Below are positions 33,418 through 41,422 of a DNA stretch of 64,000 nucleotides, piece by piece. Numbering within the stretch: position 1 is the stretch's first letter; the number at the start of each line of letters is the position of its first letter. The position numbers were made by a program, and so were the translations under genes. The notes below the pieces were generated by a model that saw only the letters and a list, made by a program, of their open reading frames with translations, had not been told where the DNA came from and did not search any database. The DNA comes from Cryptosporangium aurantiacum (GTDB lineage Bacteria; Actinomycetota; Actinomycetes; Mycobacteriales; Cryptosporangiaceae). The DNA lies in assembly GCF_900143005.1 (NCBI RefSeq), contig NZ_FRCS01000004.1, positions 124,001 to 188,000 on the forward strand, in the 5' to 3' direction.

Positions 33418-35256
33418 TCAGCGGCCGGTGGTGACGCGTTCCCCGGCCATGACGAGGTCGAGAACCTGTGCTTCGGTGAGTTCGGACGCCGGGGCTTCGT
33501 GCACCACGTGTCCTTCCCGCACGACCAGGACGCGGTCGGCGAGGCCGAGTACTTCGGGTACTTCGCTGGAGACCATCAGCACGCCGACGCCCTGGTCGGC
33601 CAGGGACCGGATCAGCGCGTACAGCTCGGCGCGCGCTCCGATGTCGACGCCACGGGTCGGTTCGTCGAGCAACAGCAGGCGGGTCCGGCCCAGCAGCCAG
33701 CGCGAAACGACGGCCTTCTGCTGGTTGCCGCCGGAGAGCGTGCGCATGACGCGGCGCGGATCGGCCGGGCGGAGGTCCAGCGAACTGGTCACCGCACTCA
33801 CTTCCGCGCGTTCCAAGCCGCGTCGCAGGAATCCGAGCCGGGAGAACCGCCGCAGCGACGCCAGCGCGACGTTGCGGTACACCGGCTCGCCGAGCAGCAG
33901 CGCCTGGCTCTTGCGCTCCTCGGGGGCGAGCCCCATCCCCGCGGCGACGGCGGCCTGCACGCTGCCGCGGCGCAGCGTCTTGCCGTCAACCTCGACGGTG
34001 CCGGTGGCGGATTTCCGGGCGCCGTAGACGGCTTCCAGGATCTCCGAGCGACCGGCGCCGACCAGCCCGGCCAACCCGACGATCTCGCCCGCCCGGACGC
34101 TGAACGAGATCCCCTCGAACTCCCCCGGCCGCCCCAGCCCGGTGACGCGCAGCAGCGGCGCAGCCGCCTCCGGCCCGCGCACCACACCGGCACGTACCGC
34201 GGCCGTCTCGACTCGAGGCGTCGCAGCCGTACCATCCCGCGTCGCTGCGGCATCGCGCGCCGCGGCCGTGTCGCCGCGTTCCGCGGAGGCATCCTCCCGC
34301 GCCCCGGTGGAATCGCCGCTCGCCGGAGCTGTATCGCCGGGCGCTGCGGAGGGGGCGTCGGCCCGATCGCCGCGCCGGGCCGGGAAGACGTACTCGACGT
34401 TCCGGCCCGTCATCAGCCGCACCACCTCAGCGGTGGGCGTCGTCCGGGCCGGGAGGTTCACGGCGACGGTCCGGCCGTCCTTGAGGATCGTGACCCGGTC
34501 GCCGATGTCCCGGATCTCGGCCAGCCGGTGCGAGATGTAGATGACCGCGACACCGGCGGAGGTCAGGTCCCGGATGACCCGGAACAGGTTCTCGACCTCG
34601 TCGTGGGCCAGCACCGCGGACGGCTCGTCCATGATGATCAGCCGGGCGTCGTGCGAGAGCGCACGGGCCATGCTGACGATCTGCTTGCCCGCGGCGGGCA
34701 GCCGGCCGACCTCGCGTCCGACCGGGATCTCGCCGTGGCCGAGCCGGGCCAGCAGTTCCCTGGCGCGCCGACGGGCCACCCCGCGGCTGCTGAACCCGAG
34801 CCGGCGCGGCTCGTGCCCGAGGAACACGTTCTCCGCGACCGTGAGGTCGTCGACGAGGTCCAGCTCCTGGTAGATCGTCGCGAGCCCGGCGCGTAACGCA
34901 GCGGTCGGTTTGGTGAACCGCACCGGCTCGCCGAGCCACTCGATCGAGCCCTCGTCCGGCTGGTGCGCGCCGGAGAGCACCTTGATCAGCGTCGACTTGC
35001 CTGCCCCGTTCTGACCGAGCAGGCAGTGCACCTCGCCGGGCAGAACCGTGAGGTCCACCCCGTCCAGCGCGCGGACGCCGGGGAACGTCTTGACGATGCC
35101 GGAGAGTCGCAGCAGCGGCGCGGCTCGATTCTCAGCAACGCTCGCGCCGCCTGTGCCGGTGGCGCCCGCCGCCGGGCTGGCGTCGCGGGCAGTCGTTTCT
35201 GGGGTGAGATCGGGGCCGCGGCCGTTGTCGTCGGGCCGGCCGGTCGCGGGCGTCAT
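33418..35256 (-). CDS. Sugar ABC transporter ATP-binding protein (two domains, long linker)
   Basis: At 612 residues this RbsA/XylG-type ATPase is about 100 longer than usual. Domain one has Walker A GQNGAGKST and Walker B LIIMDEPSAVL, but a degenerate signature (AGKQIVSMARAL). Domain two has the typical family P-loop variant GLVGAGRSE, signature LSGGNQQKAVVSRWL and Walker B LLLLDEPTRGVD. Between them (about residues 295-365) is an Ala/Asp/Arg/Thr-rich linker with recurring GDTA units. There is also a roughly 45-residue low-complexity N-terminal tail. The ATG overlaps the ROK stop (ATGA). Confidence 0.93.
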   Translation of the reverse strand: MTPATGRPDDNGRGPDLTPETTARDASPAAGATGTGGASVAENRAAPLLRLSGIVKTFPGVRALDGVDLTVLPGEVHCLLGQNGAGKSTLIKVLSGAHQPDEGSIEWLGEPVRFTKPTAALRAGLATIYQELDLVDDLTVAENVFLGHEPRRLGFSSRGVARRRARELLARLGHGEIPVGREVGRLPAAGKQIVSMARALSHDARLIIMDEPSAVLAHDEVENLFRVIRDLTSAGVAVIYISHRLAEIRDIGDRVTILKDGRTVAVNLPARTTPTAEVVRLMTGRNVEYVFPARRGDRADAPSAAPGDTAPASGDSTGAREDASAERGDTAAARDAAATRDGTAATPRVETAAVRAGVVRGPEAAAPLLRVTGLGRPGEFEGISFSVRAGEIVGLAGLVGAGRSEILEAVYGARKSATGTVEVDGKTLRRGSVQAAVAAGMGLAPEERKSQALLLGEPVYRNVALASLRRFSRLGFLRRGLERAEVSAVTSSLDLRPADPRRVMRTLSGGNQQKAVVSRWLLGRTRLLLLDEPTRGVDIGARAELYALIRSLADQGVGVLMVSSEVPEVLGLADRVLVVREGHVVHEAPASELTEAQVLDLVMAGERVTTGR

Positions 35257-36446
35257 CGGGTCACCGGTCCGTACGCGAGTTCGCTGACCAGCGCGGCCGC
35301 TCCGGCCACCCCGGCGCGCGACCCCAGCTCGGACAGCACCACCGGCAGGTTGCGGGTGGCCAGCGGCAGCGACCGGCGGTAGATCACCGACCGCACCTCG
35401 GCGAGCAGCAGGTGCCCGAGCCCGGCGAGCCCGCCGCCGATCACGATCATCGACGGGTTGAAGAAACTCACCAGGCTGGCCAGCACACCGCCGAGGCGGC
35501 GCCCACCGTCGCGGATCAGCCCGATGCAGACCGGGTCACCCTCGACGGCGCCCGCACCGACGTCCGCGGCGGTGACCGTGCCGTGGGTCCGCAGGCGCTC
35601 GGCGAGCGACGGTGAGGTGTCGTTGCGCGCCGCGGCTAACGCGTCCCTGGCCAGCGCGGCACCACCGAAGACCGCCTCCAGGCAGCCGGCGTTGCCGCAC
35701 GCGCAGACCGGGCCGTGCGGGTCGACCTGGATGTGCCCGATGTCGCCCGCACACCCGTCGACGCCCCGGTAGACCTGGCCGCCGACCACGATCCCGCAGC
35801 CGATCCCGGTGCCCACCTTGACGAACAGCAGGTCCTCGATCGACCGGGCCACTCCGCCGCGGCGTTCGCCGACGACCATGATGTTGACGTCGTTGTCGAC
35901 GACGACCGGGCAGCCGTGGCGTCCGGCCAGTTCCTCGCGGACCGGGTAGCGATCCCAGCCCGGCATGATCGGCGGCGACACCGGGACGCCGTCCCGGTAG
36001 CTCACCGGCCCGGGGACACCGAGGCCGATCCCGGCGAGCCGGGTGAGGTGACCGTCGGCGCGCACCTTGGCGAGCAGGTCGTCGATGCGGTCGAGCACGG
36101 CTTCCGGCCCGCTCCGGATATCGATCGGCTCCTCCACCGACGCGACCGGCTCGAGCGAGGCGTCGGTGACCTCGACGGTGACCGACGTGGCGCCCAGGTC
36201 GACACCGGCGAACCGCAGCTCGGGGTCGAGTTCGACGAGCGTCGACCGGCGGCCGCCCCGGGACGCGGCCGGACCACCGTCGCGCGCCAAGCCGAGCTCG
36301 GCGAGCCGGCCCAGCTCGGCTGCCAGCCGGGCACGGGGGAGTTCCAGCCGGTCGCCGAGCTCGGCCCGGGACACGGGCCCCTCGTCGCGGAGGGTCAGCA
36401 GGATCTGGGACTGAGCGGTGTTGTCCGGTCTGGGCCGAGGCGTCAT
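35253..36446 (-). CDS. ROK-family transcriptional regulator of the sugar operon
   Basis: This 397-residue protein has a winged-helix DNA-binding part (NTAQSQILLTLRDEGPVSRAELGDRLELPRARLA) and a ROK sugar-kinase-like domain. The latter contains FAGVDLGATSVTVEV, IGLGVPGPV, VDNDVNIMVVGE and the zinc-binding HIQVDPHGPVCACGNAGCLEAVFGG. The ATG at 36446 is preferred over one at 36491. As first gene of the operon, overlapping the ATPase gene, it probably represses the transporter and enzyme genes until it binds the imported sugar. NagC/XylR-type behaviour is typical of the family. Confidence 0.92.
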   Translation of the reverse strand: MTPRPRPDNTAQSQILLTLRDEGPVSRAELGDRLELPRARLAAELGRLAELGLARDGGPAASRGGRRSTLVELDPELRFAGVDLGATSVTVEVTDASLEPVASVEEPIDIRSGPEAVLDRIDDLLAKVRADGHLTRLAGIGLGVPGPVSYRDGVPVSPPIMPGWDRYPVREELAGRHGCPVVVDNDVNIMVVGERRGGVARSIEDLLFVKVGTGIGCGIVVGGQVYRGVDGCAGDIGHIQVDPHGPVCACGNAGCLEAVFGGAALARDALAAARNDTSPSLAERLRTHGTVTAADVGAGAVEGDPVCIGLIRDGGRRLGGVLASLVSFFNPSMIVIGGGLAGLGHLLLAEVRSVIYRRSLPLATRNLPVVLSELGSRAGVAGAAALVSELAYGPVTR

Positions 36447-36556
36447 AACGCAGCCTTCCCGAGCGTCCGAGGCCGGGGTGGCCTCCGTCACAGGGCGTGG
36501 GACGACGGTAGGGCCGCTCAGGGATGCCTGTCCAGACTCTTTTGGATCACAGACGC

Positions 36557-37960
36557 CTAACTTTTGTTCGAGCGAACCGAAAGTTCTTGCACTCCCGTCC
36601 GAAACTGGGCGTAGCGGTCACGGGCCCCGGAGTAGTCCTCGGTGGCCTCGGGGGCACGTTCCGCCTCAACCGTCCACTGCGGCGGTTCTGCGGCACCGGA
36701 CAGTGCCCACGCGGCCTGCCGGGCCGCGCCGAGCGCCACGTACTCCCCCGGCGCCGGGACGTCGACCGGGACGCCGAGGATGCCGGACGCGACCGCGCGC
36801 ACCGCGGGCGAGAGCGCCGCGCCACCGATCAGCAGCGCCCGCCGCACCGGAACGCCGTGCTGCCGGACGGCGTCCAGACCGTCGGCGAGGCCGAGCAGCA
36901 TGCCCTCGACGGCGGCGCGTGCGAGGTTCTCCGGGCGGGCGTTGGCGCGGGTCAGGCCGGTGAGCCGCCCGGTCTCGTCGGGCAGATCGGGGGTGCGCTC
37001 ACCGTCCAGATAAGGCAGTAGGGTCAGCCCGGCAGCGCCGGGCGTGCTCGCGAGGGCCAGCTCCGACAGCCGGTCGAGGTCGACGCCGAGCAGGTCCGCG
37101 GCGGCGGTCAACACCCGGGCTGCGTTCAGCGTGCAGACCAGCGGCAGGAACCGGCCGGTCGCGTCGGCGAAGCCGGCGACGTAACCGCTCGGGTCGGTGG
37201 TCGGCGACTCGGAGACCGCGAACACGGTGCCGCTGGTCCCCAGCGAGACGACGACGTCGCCGGGGCCGGCGCCCAGTCCCAGGGCCGCGGCCATGTTGTC
37301 GCCGGTGCCCGCGGCCAGCGCGATGCCGTCCGGGGTATGGCCGACGATCGCGTCGGGCTTCTTGACCTCCGGCACGCCCAGCTCCCGGCCGAACGCACGT
37401 CGCAGCAGGTCGTGACGGTACTCACCGGTTGCGGCCGACCAGTAGCCGGTGCCGGACGCGTCGCCGCGGTCGGTGGTCGGGTCCGCGTTCGTCGACAGCT
37501 TCCAGGTCAGCCAGTCGTGCGGGAGCACCACCCGCTCGGTGCGGCGGGCCTCGTCCGGTTCGTTCGCGGCGAGCCACCGCAGCTTGGTGACCGTGAAGCT
37601 GGCGACCGGGACGACGCCGACCGCGTCCACCCAGGGCTGGGCGCCGCCGAGTTCGTCGATCAGGTCGGTGGCCGCCCCCGCCGAGCGGGTGTCGTTCCAG
37701 AGCAGCGCCGGGCGGACGACCTCGCCGTTCGCGTCGAGCGTCACCATGCCGTGCTGCTGACCACCGACGGCCAGCGCCTGCACGTCGTCCAGCAGCCCGT
37801 CGGACGCGCTACGCAGCGCGTCCCACCAGACCGCGGGAGCGACCTCGGTCGCGTCCGGATGAGGCGCGCGCCCCTGCCGGACCACCGCCCCGGTCTCGGC
37901 ATCACAGATCAGGACCTTGGTGGATTGCGTCGAGCAGTCGACGCCTGCGACGAGTGCCAT
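36557..37960 (-). CDS. xylB: Xylulokinase
   Basis: This 467-residue FGGY carbohydrate kinase phosphorylates D-xylulose. It has the N-terminal phosphate-1 motif [15 protein letters not shown], the [13 protein letters not shown] and LLWNDTRS segments, the catalytic Asp in [15 protein letters not shown] and the adenosine-site [17 protein letters not shown]. Length and the QQHG block match XylB rather than glycerol or gluconate kinase. It is 110 bp upstream of the ROK gene and nine bases downstream of a MocR gene on the same strand. No xylose isomerase is in the window, so its partner isomerase must be elsewhere or the TIM-barrel protein plays that part. Confidence 0.9.
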   Translation of the reverse strand: MALVAGVDCSTQSTKVLICDAETGAVVRQGRAPHPDATEVAPAVWWDALRSASDGLLDDVQALAVGGQQHGMVTLDANGEVVRPALLWNDTRSAGAATDLIDELGGAQPWVDAVGVVPVASFTVTKLRWLAANEPDEARRTERVVLPHDWLTWKLSTNADPTTDRGDASGTGYWSAATGEYRHDLLRRAFGRELGVPEVKKPDAIVGHTPDGIALAAGTGDNMAAALGLGAGPGDVVVSLGTSGTVFAVSESPTTDPSGYVAGFADATGRFLPLVCTLNAARVLTAAADLLGVDLDRLSELALASTPGAAGLTLLPYLDGERTPDLPDETGRLTGLTRANARPENLARAAVEGMLLGLADGLDAVRQHGVPVRRALLIGGAALSPAVRAVASGILGVPVDVPAPGEYVALGAARQAAWALSGAAEPPQWTVEAERAPEATEDYSGARDRYAQFRTGVQELSVRSNKS

Positions 37961-37969
37961 GCCGACTTC

Positions 37970-39529
37970 CTACCTCGCGGTCGTGCTCCGCACCACAGCG
38001 GCGAGACCGGCGCCCATCCTGCGGGCGGCCTCTTCGAGACGGTTCGGGGGATGTGCGGCATAACCGATCACCAGGCCGGGCGGTCCGGGAACCATCCGGT
38101 GCCAGGACAGCGGATGCACCCGGACGCCGACCTCGGCGACCTTCTCGGCGAGGACCGTGTCGGGGACGTCGCCGGGCAGCGAGATCAACAGGTGCAGGCC
38201 GGCGGCAACCCCTTCGACCCGGGCGTCCGGGAGGTGCCGGGTCAGCGCGGCGTGCAGCGCGTCCCGGCGGCGGCGCTGGCGGACCCGGACCCGTCGCAGG
38301 TGCCGCTCGTACTCGCCGGAGGCCAGGAGGTGCGCGAGGACGAGCTGGGACAACGCCGGGTTGCCCAGGTCGGTCGCGTGCTTCGCCGCGATCAGGTGGT
38401 CCCGCATCGCGCGCGGCGCGACCATCCAGCCCAGGCGCATGCCCGGCGCGAGCGTCTTGGACGTGCTGCCCATGTAGACGACGCGGTCCGCAGCGGACGC
38501 TTGGAGCGCGGCCACCGGCGCTCGGTCGTACCGGTGCTCGGCGTCATAATCGTCCTCGAGGATCAGGCCGCCGTGTGCGTCGGCCCAGCCGAGCAGTTCG
38601 CGCCGCCGCTGCGGGGCCAGCACGACGCCGGTCGGGAACTGGTGAGCCGGGGTCAGCAGCACAATGGGCGCACCGGTCGCGGCCAGCGCGTCGATCCGGA
38701 GCCCGTCGCCGTCCACCGGGACCGGATGTAGGTGCATGCCCCAGTGGATCAGCTGGTCACGCGCGCCGCGGGAACCGGGATCCTCGATCGCGACGGCTCT
38801 ACCGGCGCCGAGGATGCGCGCGACCAGTGCGAGCGCCTGGGCCACGCCGGCCACGACCACGACATCGTCGGGGTCGGCGCGGGTGCCGCGGGTGCGGGCC
38901 AGCCAGGCGGCCAGCTCGGTGCGGAGCGGGAGCGTGCCGCGCGGGTCGCCGTAACCGAGGTCGGTGCTGGTCATCGTGGCCAGCACGGTTCGCTCGGCGC
39001 GGAGCCAGGCGGCGCGCGGGAACGCGGCGAGGTCGGGGCGGCCGGGCGAGAGGTCGAACTCGATCCCGGCCGCCGGGCCCAACGGCAGCCGAAACCCGGT
39101 CGGCGTCGACGCGCCGGCCCTGTCCGGCGGGCCGCCCACCGCGCCGGGGCCGGGCACGGCCTCGGCCGAGCCGGGCGCCGCCGGCCCGGGCGCGACCTCG
39201 GCCGGGTCGGGCGTCGCTGGGCCGGGCGTGGCCGGGCCAGCCCCGGCCGGTCCGGGCGCGGGCGGGGTGAGGAGGGTGGTGATCACGGTGCCGACGCCGG
39301 TCCGGGCCTGGGCGAGTCCCTCGTCGACGAGCCGCTGGTACGCCTCCACCACCACGCCCCGCGAGACGCCGAGATCCGTCGCGAGCACCCGGGTCGCCGG
39401 CAACCGCGCCCCGGCCACGAGGCGCCCGTCAGCGACCGCCGCACGCACCGCGTCGACCAGCCAGGTCGTCAGTCCCTTGGTCGGCGCGGACGCTGCCCGC
39501 AGCTGGAGGAAGTCCGAACCCGACGACAT
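37970..39529 (-). CDS. MocR/PdxR-type regulator (GntR helix fused to aminotransferase fold)
   Basis: This 519-residue protein has an N-terminal GntR winged helix (TWLVDAVRAAVADGRLVAGARL, then ATDLGVSRGVVVEAYQRL) and a class-I aminotransferase-like domain. The latter includes the PLP-binding segments GVAQALALVARIL, LTPAHQFPTGVVL, LEDDYDAEHRYDR and the Lys in YMGSTSKTLAPGMRLGW. The linker (about 85-150) is a Pro/Gly/Ala-rich run with PGPA-type repeats. The ATG at 39529 is chosen over a longer reading. It is divergent from an EamA exporter gene, a common MocR target. Nine bases separate its stop from xylB. Confidence 0.9.
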   Translation of the reverse strand: MSSGSDFLQLRAASAPTKGLTTWLVDAVRAAVADGRLVAGARLPATRVLATDLGVSRGVVVEAYQRLVDEGLAQARTGVGTVITTLLTPPAPGPAGAGPATPGPATPDPAEVAPGPAAPGSAEAVPGPGAVGGPPDRAGASTPTGFRLPLGPAAGIEFDLSPGRPDLAAFPRAAWLRAERTVLATMTSTDLGYGDPRGTLPLRTELAAWLARTRGTRADPDDVVVVAGVAQALALVARILGAGRAVAIEDPGSRGARDQLIHWGMHLHPVPVDGDGLRIDALAATGAPIVLLTPAHQFPTGVVLAPQRRRELLGWADAHGGLILEDDYDAEHRYDRAPVAALQASAADRVVYMGSTSKTLAPGMRLGWMVAPRAMRDHLIAAKHATDLGNPALSQLVLAHLLASGEYERHLRRVRVRQRRRRDALHAALTRHLPDARVEGVAAGLHLLISLPGDVPDTVLAEKVAEVGVRVHPLSWHRMVPGPPGLVIGYAAHPPNRLEEAARRMGAGLAAVVRSTTAR

Positions 39530-39595
39530 TGGTCTACCTTCTCGCGCGTTCAATGGTCCTTCAACCGAACCACGAGGGTCGCCGAGCATGACCGT

Positions 39596-40546
39596 ATGGT
39601 CAACTCCGTACTCGCTCGTCCCGGTCTCGGCACCCGTACCGCCGCGGCGTCCGGCGCCACCGGCATGGTCTTTGTCGGCGGCAGCGTCGCGGTCTCCTCG
39701 CTGCTGGTGAGCAGCCCGCTCTTCACCGTCCAGGCAGTGCGCTACGGGCTGGCGTGCCTACTGCTCGTCGTGTTCGCGCGCCTCGCCCGGCAGCGAATCG
39801 TCGTACCGCGCGGCGTCGAGTGGCTCTGGCTCAGCGGGGTCGCGGTGACCGGCATGGTGATGTTCAACGTCGCGCTGGTCTACGGGTCGGAGCACGCCGA
39901 GCCAGCCGTGCTCGGCGTCGCGGTGGCGAGCGTGCCGGTGGTGATGGCCGCGGTCGGGCCGCTGCTCGAAGGGGCGCGGCCGACCGCGCGGGTGCTGGTC
40001 GCGGCGCTGGTGGTAACCGGCGGGGCGGCGCTGGTCGAGGGACTCGGACGCAGTGACACCCAGGGGCTGGTGTGGGCCGTCGTAGTGTTCGCGTGCGAGG
40101 CCGGCTTCACGCTGCTCGCGGTGCCCGTGCTGGGGCGCCACCGGCCGTGGGGCGTCTCGGTGCACACCACCTGGATCGCCGCGCTGATGTTCCTGGCGAT
40201 CGGCGTCCTGCGCGAGGGGCCGACCGCCGCACTGCACCTGGACCGCACCGAGCTGGTTGCGGTCGGATACCTCGCGGTCGCGGTCACCGCGCTGGCGTTC
40301 GTGCTTTGGTACACGTGCGTGGACCGCCTCGGTTCCGGGCGAGCCGGGCTCCTGACCGGCGTCGCGCCGGTGGCGGCAGCGCTGAGCGGCATCGCTCTCG
40401 GCCAGCCGGTGCCGGGCGTGCTCGTCTGGGTCGGTATCGCGGTCGTCGCGGTCGGCCTGGCACTGGGGTTGAGCCCCGCCGGAGGCGCGCGCCCGCCCCG
40501 CGCTCCCCGGCCCCTCGCCGTGGGTCGACGCGAAGCAGGGCTCTAA
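39596..40546 (+). CDS. EamA-family (DMT superfamily) transporter
   Basis: This 316-residue membrane protein has about ten hydrophobic helices arranged as two EamA repeats: GMVFVGGSVAVSSLLVSSPLF begins the first, and LVWAVVVFACEAGFTLLAVPVLG the second. The last helix pair ends LVWVGIAVVAVGLALG. Such proteins export amino acids, vitamins or small metabolites. It is divergent from the MocR regulator; TGGTC half-sites occur at 39530, 39554 and 39597 in and at the edge of the 66-bp spacer. A MocR-controlled vitamin-B6- or amino-acid-related efflux role is plausible. Confidence 0.87.
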   Translation: MVNSVLARPGLGTRTAAASGATGMVFVGGSVAVSSLLVSSPLFTVQAVRYGLACLLLVVFARLARQRIVVPRGVEWLWLSGVAVTGMVMFNVALVYGSEHAEPAVLGVAVASVPVVMAAVGPLLEGARPTARVLVAALVVTGGAALVEGLGRSDTQGLVWAVVVFACEAGFTLLAVPVLGRHRPWGVSVHTTWIAALMFLAIGVLREGPTAALHLDRTELVAVGYLAVAVTALAFVLWYTCVDRLGSGRAGLLTGVAPVAAALSGIALGQPVPGVLVWVGIAVVAVGLALGLSPAGGARPPRAPRPLAVGRREAGL

Positions 40547-40690
40547 GCAGATGGTCGATCGGGTGACCGGCTTCCACCTCAGGGAGACGCCCCACCGTGC
40601 AGGGTCCCGTCATCCGAGACACATCTCGGATGCCGGGCCCATCGGTCCGATTAGCACGACACTTCAGCCGACACGGCCAGCGCGTGCCCC

Positions 40691-40920
40691 GGAAGCGCGT
40701 GCCTCAGGCGCGGGAGGCGCGCGCGTCGGCGAGGAGTCCTCCGACTCGGAAGCGCGACGTCTCAGGCGCGGGAGGCGCGCGCGTCGGCGAGGAGTCCTCC
40801 GACTCGGAAGCGCGACGTCTCAGGCGCGAGACGCGCGCGCCTCGGCGAGGAGCCCTTCGGCCGACGCGCGGTGCGTCAGGCGCGGGAGGCGCGGGCGTCG
40901 GCGAGGAGTCCTTCGGCCTC
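40691..40920 (-). repeat. Four tandem copies of the 3' end of the gene downstream of dnaG
   Basis: Units of about 57-58 bp begin at about 40691, 40748 and 40806, with a fourth, original copy at about 40868-40920 containing the stop of the 40876-41418 gene. The middle copies are nearly identical. On the minus strand each reads as GLLA-D/E-ARASRA followed by TGA, so the tail of the gene with its stop has been copied three times beyond it. The remaining 40547-40690 holds no gene. Confidence 0.85.
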
Positions 40921-41418
40921 GGCGCGGGCGGCCGGCACCTCGCGGTCGGCGGGGTCGTCGAACCGGAGTTGCCAGGTCAAACCATCAACGCCCGGCACCC
41001 GGCGGGCCAGCACCAGCACAGCGCCACCGGTGCCCAGATCGTGGCGACTGGTGTACGCCACGCTGCGCGTCACCCGGGTCTGCACCTCGGCCGGGAGATC
41101 ACGTGGCTCGGCGAGCCGCACCCGGCGCACGGGCCCGTCCGCGACGACGCCCGGCTCGATCTCGACGCCCGGCGTGACGACGAGCGCCCCGTCCCGCCAC
41201 ACCGCTTTGTGGATCTCCGCCCAGCCGAGCCGATGCCACTCCGCCCCGTCGCCGGTGCCCTTCTTGGGCGGCAACCAGAGTGCCTGCGTGCTGGCCACCG
41301 CCACGGCCTCCGCGGTGTTGGCCCACGCCACCACCCGGTCGTGCGCCTCCAGCGGCGGTGTCACCGGCGGGGCATCCCGGCGCAGTAACCGGTCGAGCAC
41401 TGTCTTGGGATTCAGCAC
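40876..41418 (-). CDS. Conserved hypothetical protein next to dnaG
   Basis: This 180-residue protein of unknown function starts MLNPKTVLDRLLRRDAPPVT and contains WANTAEAVAVASTQALWLPP, HRLGWAEIHKAVW and LTWQLRFDDP. No catalytic motif is evident, and it has no signal peptide or membrane helix. It lies four bases downstream of dnaG, so it should be co-transcribed; small genes of this type often accompany dnaG in actinomycetes. Its C-terminal codons (GLLADARASRA) are repeated in the DNA beyond its stop. Confidence 0.75.
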   Translation of the reverse strand: MLNPKTVLDRLLRRDAPPVTPPLEAHDRVVAWANTAEAVAVASTQALWLPPKKGTGDGAEWHRLGWAEIHKAVWRDGALVVTPGVEIEPGVVADGPVRRVRLAEPRDLPAEVQTRVTRSVAYTSRHDLGTGGAVLVLARRVPGVDGLTWQLRFDDPADREVPAARAEAEGLLADARASRA

Positions 41419-41422
41419 AGAA

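Noticed and set aside
36563-36574. GTTCG-AG-CGAAC palindrome as ROK operator
   Set aside because: It lies inside the xylB 3' coding end, is short, and is over 110 bp from the ROK start; chance occurrence is likely.
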